Source: Moringa oleifera
Lineage: Eukaryota > Streptophyta > Magnoliopsida > Brassicales > Moringaceae
NCBI GenBank assembly: GCA_021397835.1
Contig: JAJFZO010000042.1
Coordinates: forward strand, 51,648 to 115,647
Length of the DNA: 64,000 nt
Direction: 5' to 3'
The notes under the pieces were generated by a model. That model made no database searches. It saw only the letters and a program-made list of their open reading frames with translations, and had not been told where the DNA came from. A program made the position numbers and the translations under genes. Positions 47,100 to 58,567 of the stretch are shown piece by piece. Every line of letters begins with the position of its first letter. Position 1 is the stretch's first letter.

Positions 47100-48640
47100 T
47101 TGACTAAGTGACCAGCGAGCGAGCCAGGGGGGCTGCGTCGCACAGACCCTGGGCACATGTGGCATGCCCAGGCAGCCCCCAGCAGGCACGGCATGGGCTG
47201 CTCGCCCAGCGTGCGGCATCGGTGGGCGCGCCAGCAAGGCCGTGGGTGCCCATCTTGAGCCAGCCCCCGAGTCCCTGCCCCTCGACTGACTGCCCAGGGT
47301 GCGAGCAAGGGGTATCGCATCACACAGACCCTGGACATGGGTCGTACTTCCGGGCAGCCCACAGCAGGCACGGCATGGGCTGCTCGCCCAGCGTGTGGCA
47401 GCGGCTGGCGCGCCAGCCACGCCGCAGGCACCCATCGCGAGCTAGCCCCCCCGTTCCTGTCCCTCGACTAAGTGCCCACCGAGAGAGCCAGGGGGGCCGC
47501 ATAGCACGGACCCTGGGCACGAGTGGCACGCCCAGGCAGCCCCCAGCAGGCACGGCATGGGCTGCTCGCCCAGCGTGCGGCAGCGGTGGCCGCGTAAGCC
47601 AGGCCGCGGGCGCCCATCACTAGCCAGCCCCCTTGTCCCCGCCCCTCGACTGACTGCCCAGCATGCGAGCCAGTGGTGCCGCGTTGCACGGACCCTCGGT
47701 GCGGGTGGCACGCCCGGGCAGCCCCCAGCAGGTATGGCATGTGCTGCTCGCCCAGCGTGCGGCAGCGGTGGGCGTGCCAGCCCGTTCACGGGCGCCCATC
47801 GCGAGCCAGCCCCCTCGTCCACGCCCCTCGACTGACTGCCCAGCGTGCGAGCCAGGGGTGCCACGTCACACAGACCCTGGGAATGGGTGGCATGCCCAGC
47901 CAGCCCCAAGCAGGCACGGCATGGGCTGCTCGCCCAGCGTGCGGCAGCGGGGGGCGCGCCAGCCAGGCCGCGGGCGCCCATCCCGAGCCAGCCCCCTCGT
48001 CTCTGCCCCTCAAATGACTGCCCAGCATGCGAGCAAGGGGTGCCGTGTCGCACGGACCCTTGGGACGAGTGGCATGCCCAGGCAGCCCCCAGCAGGCACG
48101 GCATGGGCTGCTTGCCCAGTGTGCAGCAGCGGTGGGCCCACCAGCTAGGCCGCGGGCGCCCATTGCGAACCATCCCCCTCGTCAATCCCCCTAGACTGAC
48201 TGCCCAGCGTGCAAGCCAGGGGTGCCACATCGCACGGATCCTGGGCACTGGTGGCACGCCCAGGCAGCCCCCAGCAGGTACGGCATGGGCTGCTCACCCA
48301 GCGTACGGCAGCGGTGGCCGCGCAAGCCAGGCCGCGGGCGCCCATCGCGAGCCGGCCCCCTCGTCCCTGCCCCTCGACTGACTGCCGGCATGCGAGCCGG
48401 GGGTTCCACGTCGCATGGACCCTGGGCATGGGTGGCACACCCAGGAAGCCCCCAGCAGGCACGGCATGGGCTGTTCGACCAGCGTGCCGCAGCGGTGGGC
48501 GCGCCAGCCAGGCCGCGGGCGTCCATCACTAGCCAGTTCCCTCGTCCCTGCCCCTCGACTGACTGCCCAGTGTGCGAGCCAGAGGTGCTGCGTCGCACTC
48601 ACCCTGGGCACCGGTGGCACGCCCAGGCAGCCCCCAGCTG
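47100..48640 (+). repeat. Composite higher-order block, copy 1
   Basis: Ordered markers: GACTAAGTGACCAGCGAGCG (47,103), TCGTACTTCCGGGCAGCC, GTGCCCACCGAGAGAGCC (about 47,472), the CAGCCCGTTCACGGGCGCCC monomer (about 47,780), GGGAATGGGTGGCATGCCCA, CTAGACTGACTGCCC (about 48,191) and GCCGGCATGCGAGCCGGGGG (about 48,384). Parts of this order recur in 49,828-51,255 and 52,560-53,110. Confidence 0.82.
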
Positions 48641-48754
48641 GCACGGTATGGACTGCTCACCCGGCGTGCAGCAGCGGTGGGCGCGCCAGCCAGGCCACAT
48701 GCGCCCATCGCGAGTAAGCGCCCTCGTCCCTGCACCTCGACTGACTGCCCAGCG

Positions 48755-49110
48755 AGCGAGCCAGGGGAGCCGCATCGCATGGGCCCTGGGCATGGGTGAT
48801 ATGCCCAGGGAGCCCCCAGCAGGGACAGCATGGGCCAAGTGCTCAGCGTGCGGCAGCGGTGGGCGCGACAGCCAGGCCACAGGCGCCCATCGCGAGACAG
48901 CCCTCTCGTCCATGTCCCTCGACTAAGTGCCCAGAGCGCGAGCCAGGGGAGCCTTGTTGAATGGACCCTCAGCACAGGAGGCATGCCCAGGCAGCCCCCA
49001 GAAGGCACAGCATGGGCCAAGTGCCCAGCGTGCGGCAGTGGTGGGCCCACCTGCGAGGCCGCAGGCGACCATCGCGAGCTAGTCCCCACGTTCCTGTCCC
49101 TCGACTAAGT
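48755..49110 (+). repeat. Two A-type monomers inside domain B
   Basis: The monomers at about 48,755-48,930 and 48,931-49,110 carry GAGCCAGGGGAGCC, CATGGGCCAAGTGC and CCACAGGCGCCCATCG, all domain A features, 30 kb from the end of domain A. Flanking monomers are B type. The second ends with a hybrid GTGGGCCCACCTGCGAGGCC stretch. Confidence 0.82.
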
Positions 49111-49827
49111 GACCAGCGAGCGAGCCAGGGGGCCACGTCGCACAGACCCTGGGCACATAAGGCACACCCAGGCAGCCCCCAGCAGGCACAGCATGGGCTG
49201 CTCGCCAAGTGTGCAGCAGCGGTGGGCCCGCCGGCTAGGCCACGGGCACCCATCGCGAATCAGCCCCCTCGTCAATGCCCCTCGACTGACTGCCCAGTGT
49301 GCAAGCCAGGGGTGCCGCATTGCATGGACCCTGGGCATGGGTGGCACGCCCAGGCAGGCCCCAGCAGGCACGGCATGGGCTGCTCGCCCAGCATGCGGCA
49401 GCGGTGGCCGTGCAAGCCAGGCCGCAGGCGCGCATCGCAAGCTAGCACCCACGTTCCTGTTCCTCGACCTAGTGCCAAGCGAGCGAGCCATGGGGGCCAC
49501 GTCGTACAGACCCTGAGCACGTCTGGCATGCCCAGGCAGCCCCCAGCAGGCACGGCATGGGTTTCTTGCCCAGCGTTCGGCAGCGGTGGGCGTGCCAACC
49601 AGGCCGCTGGTGCCCATCACGAGCCAGCCCACGAATCCGTGCCCCTCGACTGACTGCCCAGGGTGCGACCAAGGGGTTACGCGTTGCTAACACCATGGGC
49701 ACGGGTGGCACGCCCGGGCAGCCCCCAGCAGGCACGGCATGGGCTACTCGCACAGCGTGCGGCAGCGGTGGGCGCGCCAGCCAGGCCGCGGGCGCCCATC
49801 CCGAGCTAGCCCCCACGTTCCTGTCCC

Positions 49828-51255
49828 TTGACTAAGTGACCAGCGAGCGAGCCAGGGGGGCCGTGTCGCACAGACCCTGGGCACATGTGGCACACCCAGG
49901 CAGCCCCCAGCAGGCACGGCATGGGCTGCTCGCCCAGCGTGCGGCAGCGGTGGTCGCGCCAGCAAGGCCGTGGGTGCCCATCTTGAGCCAGCCCCCGAGT
50001 CCCTGCCCCTCGACTGACTGGCCAGGGTGCGAGCAAGGGGTACCGCATCGCACAGACCCTGGACAGGGGTCGCACTTGCGGGCAGCCCCCAGCAGGCACG
50101 GCATGGGCTGCTCGCCCAGCGTGCGGCAGCGGTTGGCGCGCCAGCCACACCGCAGGCACCCATCGCGAGCTTGCCCCCACGTTCCTGTCCCTCGACTAAG
50201 TGCCCACCGAGAGAGCCAGGGGGGCCGCGTTGCACGGACCCTGGGTACGAGTGGCACGCCCAGGCAGCCCCCAGCAGGCACGGCATGGGCTGCTCGCCCA
50301 GCGTGCGGCAGCGGTGGCCGCGTAAGCCAGGCCGCGGACGCCCATCGCGAGCCGGCCCCCTCGTCCCTGCCCCTCCACTGACTGCCCAGCGTGCGAGCCA
50401 GGAGTGCCGCGTCGCACGGATCCTGGTGAAGGTTGCACGCTCGGGCAGCCCCCGGCTGGCACTGCATGGGCTGCTCGCCCAGCGTGCGGCAGCGGTGGGC
50501 GGGCCAGCCAAGCCGCGGGCGCCCATCGCGAGCTGGCCCCCTCGTTCCTGCCCCTCGACTGACTGCCCAGCGAGCGAGCAAGGGGTGCCGCGTCGCACGG
50601 AATCTGGGCATGGGTGGCATGCCCAGGCAGCCCCTAGCAGGCACGGCATGGGCTGCTCGCCCAGCGTGCGGCAGCGGTGGGCACGCCAGCCAGGCCGCGG
50701 GCGCGCATCACTATCCAGCCCCCTTGTCCCCGCCCCTCGACTGACTGCCCAGCATGCGAGCCAGGGGTGCCGCATTGCACGGACCCTCGGTGCAGGTGGC
50801 ACGCCCGGGCAGCCCCCAGCAGGCATGGCATGTGCTGCTCGCCCAGCGTGCGGCAGGGGTGGGCGTGCCATCCCGTTCACGGGCGCCCATCGCGAGCCAG
50901 CCCCCTCGTCCACGCCCCTCGACTGACTGCCCAGCGTGCGAGCCAGGGGTCCTACGTCACACAGACCCTGGGAATGGGTGGCACGCCCAGCCAGCCCCAA
51001 GCAGGCAAGGCATGGGCTGCTCGCCCAGCGTGCGGCAGCAGGGGGCGCGCCAGCCAGGCCTCGGGCGCCCATCCCGTGCCAGCCATCTCGTCAATGCCCC
51101 TAGACTGACTGCCCAGCGTGCGAGCCAGGGGTGCCGCATCTCACGGATCCTGGGCACGGGTGGCACGCCCAGGCAGCCCCCAGCAGGTACGGCATGGGCT
51201 GCTCACCCAGCGTATGGCAGCGGTGGCCGCGCAAGCAATGCCACGGGCGCCCATC
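49828..51255 (+). repeat. Composite higher-order block, copy 2
   Basis: Follows copy 1 at an offset of 2,728 bp up to about 50,345, then carries an extra 364 bp dimer (about 50,346-50,700). It rejoins at offset 3,091 for the TTCACGGGCGCCC and GGGAATGGGTGG monomers, and drops one monomer so that the GTCAATGCCCCTAGACTGAC monomer is at offset 2,909. Confidence 0.8.
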
Positions 51256-52585
51256 GCGAGCCGGCCCCCTCGTCCCTGCCCCTCGACTGACTGCCCAGCG
51301 TGCAAGCCAGGGGTGCCACGTCGCACAGACCCTTGGCATGGGTGGCACGCCCAGGCAGCCCCCAGCAGGCACAGCATGGGCTGCTTGCCCAGCGTGTGGC
51401 AGCGATGGCCGCAGAAGCCAGGCCGCGGGCTCCCATCAAAAGCCAGCCACCACGTTCCTGTCCCTCGACTAAGTGCCCAGCAAGCGAGCCAGGGGGGCCA
51501 CGTTCCATGGACCCTGGGCACGGGTGGCACGCCCAGGCAGCCCCCAGCAGGCACGGCATGGGCTGCTCACCCAGCGTGCTTCAGCGGTTGGCGTGCCAGC
51601 CAGGCCGCGGGCGCCCATCGCGAGACAGGCCCCGAGTCCCTGCCCCTCGACTTACTGCCCAGGGTGCGTGCCAGAGGTGCCGCGTCGCATGGACCCTGGG
51701 CATGGGTGGCACACCCAGGCAGCCCCCAGAAGAAACAGCATGGGCTGCTGGCCCAGCGTGCTGCAGCGGTGGGCGTGCCAGCCAGGATGCGGGCGCCCAT
51801 CATGAGCCAGCCCCCTCATCCCTGCCCCTCGACTGACTGCCCAGAGTGCGAGCCAGGGGTGCCATGTCGCATGGACCCTGGGCACGGGTGGCACGCTCGG
51901 GCAGCCCCCAGCTTGCACGGCATGGGCTGCTCACCCAGCGTGCGGCAGCGGTGGCCGCGTAAGCCATGCTGCGGGCACCCATCGCAAGCTAGCCTCCACA
52001 TTCCTGTCCCTCGACTAAGTGCCCAGCGAGCGAGCCAGGGGGGCCACGTTGCATGGACCCTGGGAATGGGTGGCACGCCAAGGAAGCCCCCAGCTGGTAT
52101 GGCATGGGCTGCTCGCCCAGCGTGCTGCAGCGGTTGGCGCGCTAGATAGGCCGCGGGCGCCCATCGCGAGCTAGCCCCCACGTTCCTGTTCCTCGACTAA
52201 GTGCCCAGTGAGCGAGCCAGGGGGGCCGCATCGCACGGACCCTTGGAATGGGTGGCACACCAAGGCAGCCCCCAGCCGGCATGGCATTGGCTGCCCGCCC
52301 AGCGTGTGGCAGTGGCGGGAGAGCCAGCCAGGCCGCGGGCGCCCATCGCGGGCTAGCCCCCACGTTCCTGCCCCTCGACTAAGTGCCCAGCGAGCGACCC
52401 AGAGGGGCCACATCGCATGGACCCTGGGCAAGGGTGGCACACCCAGGCAGCCCATAGAAGGCACTGCATTGGCTGCTCGCCCATCATGCGGCAGCGGCGG
52501 CCGCGGCAGCCAGGGCGCGGGCACCCATCGCGAGCCAGCCCGCTCGTCCCTGGCCCTCGATGGACTGCCCAGCGTGCGAACCAGG
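51256..52585 (+). repeat. 1.33 kb block repeated 7.3 kb downstream (copy 1)
   Basis: Matches 58,568-59,897 at a constant offset of 7,312 bp. Shared rare variants are GCGATGGCCGCAGAAGCCAG, CACGTTCCATGGACC, GCGCTAGATAGGCC, GCCGGCATGGCATTGGCTGC and GCGGCCGCGGCAGCCAGGGC. One internal stretch (about 51,735-51,810) does not match its partner and instead resembles 55,175-55,260 (CCCCCAGAAGAAACAGC, GCTGCTGGCCC). Confidence 0.86.
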
Positions 52586-53110
52586 GGTCCTACGTCACAC
52601 AGACCCTGGGAATGGGTGGCACGCCCAGCCAGCCCCAAGCAGGCATGGCATGGGCTGCTCGCCCAGTGTGCGGCAGCAGGGGGCGCGCCAGCCAGGCCTC
52701 GCGCGCCCATCCCGAGCCAGCCATCTCGTCAATGCCCCTAGACTGACTGCCCAGCGTGCGAGCCAGGGGTGCCGCGTCGCACGGATCCTGGGCATGGGTG
52801 GCACGCCCAGGCAGCCCCCAGCAGGTACGACATGGGCTGCTCACCCAGCGTACGGCAGCAGTGGCCGCGCAAGCAATGCCACGGGCGCCCATCGCGAGCC
52901 GGCCCCCTCGTCCCTGCCCCTCGACTGACTGCCGGCATGAGAGCCGGGGGTTCCACGTCGCATGGACCCTGGGCACGGGTGGCACACCCAGGAAGCCCCC
53001 AGCAGGCATGGCATGGGATGTTCGACCAGGGTGCCGCAGCGGTGGGCGCGCCAGCCAGGCCGCGGGCGTCCATCACGAGCCAGTTCCCTCATCCCTGCCC
53101 CTCGACTGAC
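52560..53110 (+). repeat. Composite higher-order block, copy 3 (partial)
   Basis: Begins with CAGGGGTCCTACGTCACAC, as at about 50,945 (offset 1,638), and includes the GTCAATGCCCCTAGACTGAC monomer. It then continues with GCCGGCATGAGAGCCGGGGG, present in copy 1 (48,384) but absent from copy 2, so copies 1 and 3 share a segment that copy 2 lost or never had. Confidence 0.8.
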
Positions 53111-53724
53111 TGCCCAGTGTGCGAGCCAGGGGTGCCGCGTTGCATGGATCCTGGGCACGGGTGGCATGCCCAGGCAGCCCCCAGCAGGTACGGCATGGGC
53201 TGCTCACCCAGCGTATGGCAGCGGTGGCCGCGCAAGCCAGGCCGCGGGGGCCCATCGTGAGCCGGCCCCCTCGTCCCTGCCCCCCGACTGATTGCCCAGC
53301 GTTTGAGCCAGGAGTGCCGCGTCGCATGGACCTTGGGGACGGGTGGCATGCCTGGGCAGCCCCCAGCTGGCACGGCATGGGCTGCTCGTCCAGCGTGCGG
53401 TAGCGGTGGGCGCGCCAAGCAAGCCGCGGGCGCCCATCGCGAGCTGACCCCCTCGTCCCTGCCCCTCGACTGACTGCCCAGCGTGTGAGCCAGGGGTGCC
53501 ACGCCGCACAGACCCTTGGCACGGGTGGCATGCCCAGGCAGCCCCCAGACGGCACAGCATGGGCTGCTTGCCCAGCGTGCGGCAGCGGTGGCCGCGGAAG
53601 CCAGGCCGCGGGCGCCCAACGAAAGCTAGCCCCCACGTTCCTGTCCCTCGACTAAGTGCCAAGCGAATGAGCCATGGGGCCCACATCGTACAGACCCTGG
53701 ACATGTGTGGCACACCCAGGCAGC

Positions 53725-55361
53725 CCCCAGCAGGCACGGCATGGGCTGCTCGCCCAGCAGGAGGGAGCGGTGGGCGCGCCAGCCAGGCAGCGGGCGCCCA
53801 TTGCGAGCCAGCCCCCACATCCCTGTCCCTTAACTATGTGCCCAGCGATTGAGCCAGGGGGGCTGCATTGCATGGACTCTGGGCATGGGTGGCACACCCT
53901 GGCAGCCCCCAGCAGGTATGGCATGGGCTGCTCGCCCAGCGTGCGGCAGCGGCGGCCACGCCAGCCAGGCTGCGGGCGCCTATCGTGGGCTAGCCCCCAC
54001 GTTCCTGTCCCTCAACTAAGTGCCGAGCGAGCGAGACAGGGGGGCCGCGTCGCATGGACCCTGGGCACGGGTGGCACACCCAGGCAGCCCACAGCAGGTA
54101 TGGCATGGGAATCTCGCCCATCGTGCGACAGCGGTCGCCGCGCAAGCCAGGCCGCGGGCGCCCATCGCAAGCTAGCCCCCATGTTCCTGTCCATAGCCTA
54201 AGTACCCAGCGAGCGAGCCATGAGGGCCACGTCATACAGACCCTGGGCACGTGTGGCACGCCCAGGCAGCCCCCAGCCGGTAAGGCATGAGCTTCTTGCC
54301 CAGCGTTATTCAGCGGTGGGTGTGCCAGCCAGGCCGCGGGCGCCCATCGCGAGCCAGCCCCCGAGTCCCTGCCCCTCGACTGACTGCCCAGCGTGCGAGC
54401 CAGGGGTGCCATGTCGCACAGACCCAGGGCACGGGTGGCATGCCCAGGCAGCCCCCAGCAGGCACGGCATGGGCTGCACGCCCTGCGTACGGCAGCGGTG
54501 GCCGCGCAAGCCAGGCCGCGGGCGCCCATCGCAAGCTAGCCCCCACGTTCCTGTCCCTCGACTAAGTGCCCAGCGAGCGAGCCAGGGGGGCCGTGTTGCA
54601 TGGAGCCTGGGCACGGGTGGCATGCCAAGGCAGCCCCCAGCTGGCACGGCATGGGCTGCTCGCCCAGCGTGCGGCAGCGGTGGGTGCGCTAGGTAGGCCG
54701 CGGGTGCCCATCGTGAGCTAGCCCCCATGTTCCTGTTCCTCGACTAAGTGCCCAGTGAGCGAGCCAGGAGGGCCATGTCGCACGGACCCTTGGAATGGGT
54801 GACACACCAAGGCAGCCCCCAGCAGGCACGGCATTGGCTGCTCGCCCAGCGTGCGGCAGCGGCGGCCACGCCAGCCAGGCCGCGGGCGCCCATCGTGGGC
54901 TAGCCCCAACGTTCCTGTCCCTCAACTAAGTGCCCAGCGAGCGAGCCAGGGGGTCGCATCGCATGGAACCTGGGCACGGGTGGCACACCCAGGCAGCCCA
55001 CAGCAGGCATAGCATGGGCTGCTCGCCCATCGTGCGGCAGCGGCGGCCGCGCCAGCCTGGCCGCGGGCGCCCATCGCGAGCCAGCCCCCACGTCCCTGTC
55101 CCTTAATTATGTGCTCAGCGAGCGAGCCAGGGGGGCCGAGTCGCATGGACCCTGGGCATGGGTGGCACACCCAGGCAGCCCCCAGAAGAAACAGCATGGG
55201 CTGCTGGCCCAGCGTGCTGCAGCGGTGGGCGTGCCAGCCAGGACGCGGGCGCCCATGATGAGCCAGCCCCCGAGGCCCTGCCCCTCGAATGACTGCCCAG
55301 TGTGCGAGCCAGAGGTGCCACGTCGCATGGAACCTGGGCACGGGTGGCATGCCCGGGCAGC
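53725..55361 (+). repeat. 9-monomer higher-order unit, copy 1 (1,637 bp)
   Basis: Landmarks repeat 1,637 bp later: CAGCGATTGAGCCAGGGGGG (53,845/55,482), GGCATGGGAATCTCGCCCAT (54,102/55,739), GTCCATAGCCTAAGT (54,188/55,825), CCAGCCGGTA(A/C)GGCATGAGC (54,276/55,913) and the GGGCTGCACGCCCTGCGT monomer (54,470/56,107). Confidence 0.86.
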
Positions 55362-56465
55362 CCCCAGCAGGTATGGCATGGGCTGCTCGCCCAGCAGGCG
55401 GGAGCGGTGGGTGCGCCTGCCAGGCAGCGGGTGCCCATTGCGAGCCAGCCCCCACATCCCTGTCCCTTAACTATGTGCCCAGCGATTGAGCCAGGGGGGC
55501 TGCATTGCATGGACCCTGGGCACGGGTGGCACACCCTGGCAGCCCCCAGCAGGTATGGCATGGGCTGCTCGCCCAGCGTGCGGTAGCGGCGGCCACGCCA
55601 GCCAGGCTGCGGGCGCCTATCGTGGACTAGCCCCCACGTTCCTGTCCCTCAACTAAGTGCCCAGCGAGCAAGACAGAGGGGCCACGTCGCATGGACCCTG
55701 GGCACGGGTGGCACACCCAGGCAGCCTACAGCAGGCATGGCATGGGAATCTCGCCCATCGTGCGACAGCGGTCACCGCGCAAGCCAGGCCGCGGGCGCCC
55801 ATCGCAAGCTAGCCCCCATGTTCCTGTCCATAGCCTAAGTGCCAAGCGAGCGAGCCATGGGGGCCACGTCGTACAGACCCTGGGCACGTGTGGCACGCCC
55901 AGGCAGTCCCCAGCCGGTACGGCATGAGCTTCTCGCCCAGCGTGCTTCAGCGGTGGGTGTGCCAGCCAGGCCGCGGGCGCCCATCGCGAGCCAGCCCCCG
56001 AGTCCCTGCCCCTCGACTGACTGCCCAGCGTGCGAGCCAGGGGTGCCATGTCGCACAGACCCAGGGCATGGGTGCCATGCCCAGGCAGCCCCCAGCAGGC
56101 ATGGCATGGGCTGCACGCCCTGCGTGCGGCAGCGGTGGCCGCGCAAACCAGGCCGCGGGCGCCCATCGCAAGCTAGCCCCCACGTTCCTGTCCCTCGACT
56201 AAGTGCCCAGCGAGCGAGCCAGGGGGGCCGTGTTGCATGGAACCTGGGCACGGGTGGCATGCCCGGGCAGCCCCCAGCAGGCACGGCATGGGCTGCTCGC
56301 CCAGCGTGCGGCAGCGGTGGGTGCGCTAAGTAGGCCGCTGGCGCCCATCGCGAGCTAGCCCCCATGTTCCTGTTCCTCGACTATGTGCCCAGTGAGCGAG
56401 CCAGGGGGGCCATGTCGCACGGACCCTTGAAATGGGTGACACACCAAGGCAGCCCCCAGCAGGCA
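55362..56465 (+). repeat. 9-monomer higher-order unit, copy 2 (partial)
   Basis: Repeats the first 1.1 kb of 53,725-55,361 with scattered substitutions and stops where the monomers become truncated at about 56,465. The last shared monomer has GGACCCTTGAAATGGGTGAC against GGACCCTTGGAATGGGTGAC. Confidence 0.84.
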
Positions 56466-56636
56466 TGGGCTGCATGCGGCAGCGGTGGGTGCGCTAGGTA
56501 GGCCGCGGGCACCCATCGTGAGCTAGCCCCCATGTTCCTGTTCCTCGACTAAGTGCCCAGCGGCCATGGCCACGCACAGGCCAGGCCGCGGGCGCCCATC
56601 GTGGGCTAGCCCCCACGTTCCTGTCCCTCAACTAAG
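56395..56636 (+). repeat. Two adjacent truncated monomers (158 and 84 bp)
   Basis: The first (56,395-56,552) passes from GCAGGCATGGGCTGC to ATGCGGCAGCGG, losing about 24 bp. The second (56,553-56,636) runs GTGCCCAGCGGCCATGGCC into GCACAGGCCAGGCCGCGGG and keeps only its two ends, losing about 98 bp. They sit exactly where copy 2 of the 1,637 bp unit ends, so this is probably a recombination scar. Confidence 0.82.
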
Positions 56637-57541
56637 TGCCCAGTGAGCGAGCCAGGGGGGTCGCATCGCATGGAACCTGGGCACGGGTGGCACACCCAGG
56701 CAGCCCACAGCAGGCATAGCATGGGCTGCACGCCCATCGTGGGGCAGCGGCGGCCGCGCCAGCCTGGCCGCGGTCGCCCATCGCGAGCCAGCCCCCACGT
56801 CCCTGTCCCTCGACTAAGTGCCCAGTGAGCGAGCCAGGGGGGCCGCATCGCTTGGACCCTTGGCACGGGAGCCATGCCCAGGCAGCCCCCAGCAGGCACG
56901 GCATAGGCTGCTCGCCCAGCGTGCTGCAGCGGTGGGCGCACCGGCAAGGCCGCGGGCGCCCAACGTGAGCCAGCCCCCACTTCCCTGTCCCTAGACTAAG
57001 TGCCCAGTGAGTGAGCCAGGGGGGCCGCATCGCATGGACCCTTGGCACGGGAGACATGCCCAGGCAGCCCCCAGCAGGCACGGCATGGGCTGCTCGCCCA
57101 GCGTGCGGCAGCGGTGGGCGCGCCAGAAAGGCCGTGGGCGCCCATCGCGAGCCAGCCCCCGAGTCCCTGCCCCTCAACTGACTGCCCAGGGTGCGAGCAA
57201 GGGGTACCATGTCGCACGGACCCTGGGCATGGGTCGCACTTGCGGGCAGCCCCCAGTAGGCACGGCATGAGCTGCTCCCCCAGCGTGCGGCAGCGGTGGG
57301 CGCGCCAGCCAGGCCTTGGTCGCCCATCGCGAGCTAGCCCCCACGTCCCTGTCCCTCAACAAAGTGCCCAGCGAGCGAGCCAGGAGGGCTGCATCGCACA
57401 GACCCTGTGCATGGGTGGCACGCCCAGGCATCCCCCAGCAGGCACGGCATGGGCTGCTCGCCCAGCGTTCAGCTGCAGTGGCCGCGCAAGCCAGGCCGCG
57501 GGCGCCGATCGCGAGCCAACCCCTTCATCCCTGCCCCTCGA

Positions 57542-57700
57542 CTTACTGCCCAGCATGCGAGCCAGGAGTGCCGTGTTGCATGGACCCTGGGGACGGGTGG
57601 CACACCCGGGCAGCCTCCAGCTGGCACGGCATGGGCGTCTCGCCAGGCGTGCGGCAGCGGTGGGCTGGCCTCCTCGTTCCTGCCCCTCGACTGACTGCCC
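57542..57700 (+). repeat. Shortened monomer lacking the hairpin segment
   Basis: GCAGCGGTGGGCTGGCCTCC near 57,655 joins the GCAGCGGTG box to CTGGCC(C)CCTCG, removing about 24-34 bp with different breakpoints from the common 34 bp deletion. A comparable private junction (GCGGTGGCCAGCCTTCTCG) is at about 21,610. Confidence 0.7.
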
Positions 57701-58567
57701 AGCGAGCGAACCAGGGGGGCCCCATTGCACTGACCCTGGGCACGGGTGGCACGCCCAGCAGCCCCCAGCTGGCACGGCATGGGCTGCTCTCCCAGCGTGC
57801 GGCTGCGGTGGGCGCGCCAGCAAGGCCGCGGGCGCCCATCGCGAGCTAGCCCCCACGTTCCTGTTCCTCGACTAAGTGTCGAGTGAGCGAGCCAGGGGAG
57901 CCGCGTCGCATGGACCCTTCGAACGGGTGACACACCAGGGCAGCCCCCAGCAGGCACGGCATTGGTTGCTCACCCAGCGTGCGGCAGCGGCGGGCGCGCC
58001 AGCCAGGCCGCGGGCGCCCATCGTGGGCTAGTCCCCACGGTCCTGTCCCTCGACTAAGTGCCCAGCGAGCGAGCCAAGGGGGCCGCGTCGCATGGACCCT
58101 GGGCACGGGTGGCACACCCAGGCAGCCCACAGCAGGCATGGCATGGGCTGCTCGCCCATCGTGCGGCAGCGGCGGCCACGCCAGCCAGGCTGCGGGCGCC
58201 CATTGCGAGCCAGCCCCCTCGTCCCTGCCCCTCGATGGACTGCCCAGCGTGCGAGCCAGGGGTGCCGCATCCCACGGACCCTGGGCATGGGTGGCAGGCC
58301 AAGGCAGCCCCCAGCAGGCATGGCATAGGCTGCTTCCGCAGCATGCTTCAGCGGTGGGCGCACCGGCAAGGCCGTGGGCGCCCAACGTGAGCCGGCCCCC
58401 TAATCCCTGCCCCTCGACTGACTGCCCAGCTGTGAGCCAGGAGTGCCGCGTCGCACGGACCTTGGGGACAGGTGGCATGCCCGGGCAGCCCCCAGCTGCC
58501 ACGGGATGGGTTGCTCGTCCAGCGTGCGGCAGCGGTGGGCGCGCCAGCCAAGCCGCGGGCGCCCATC

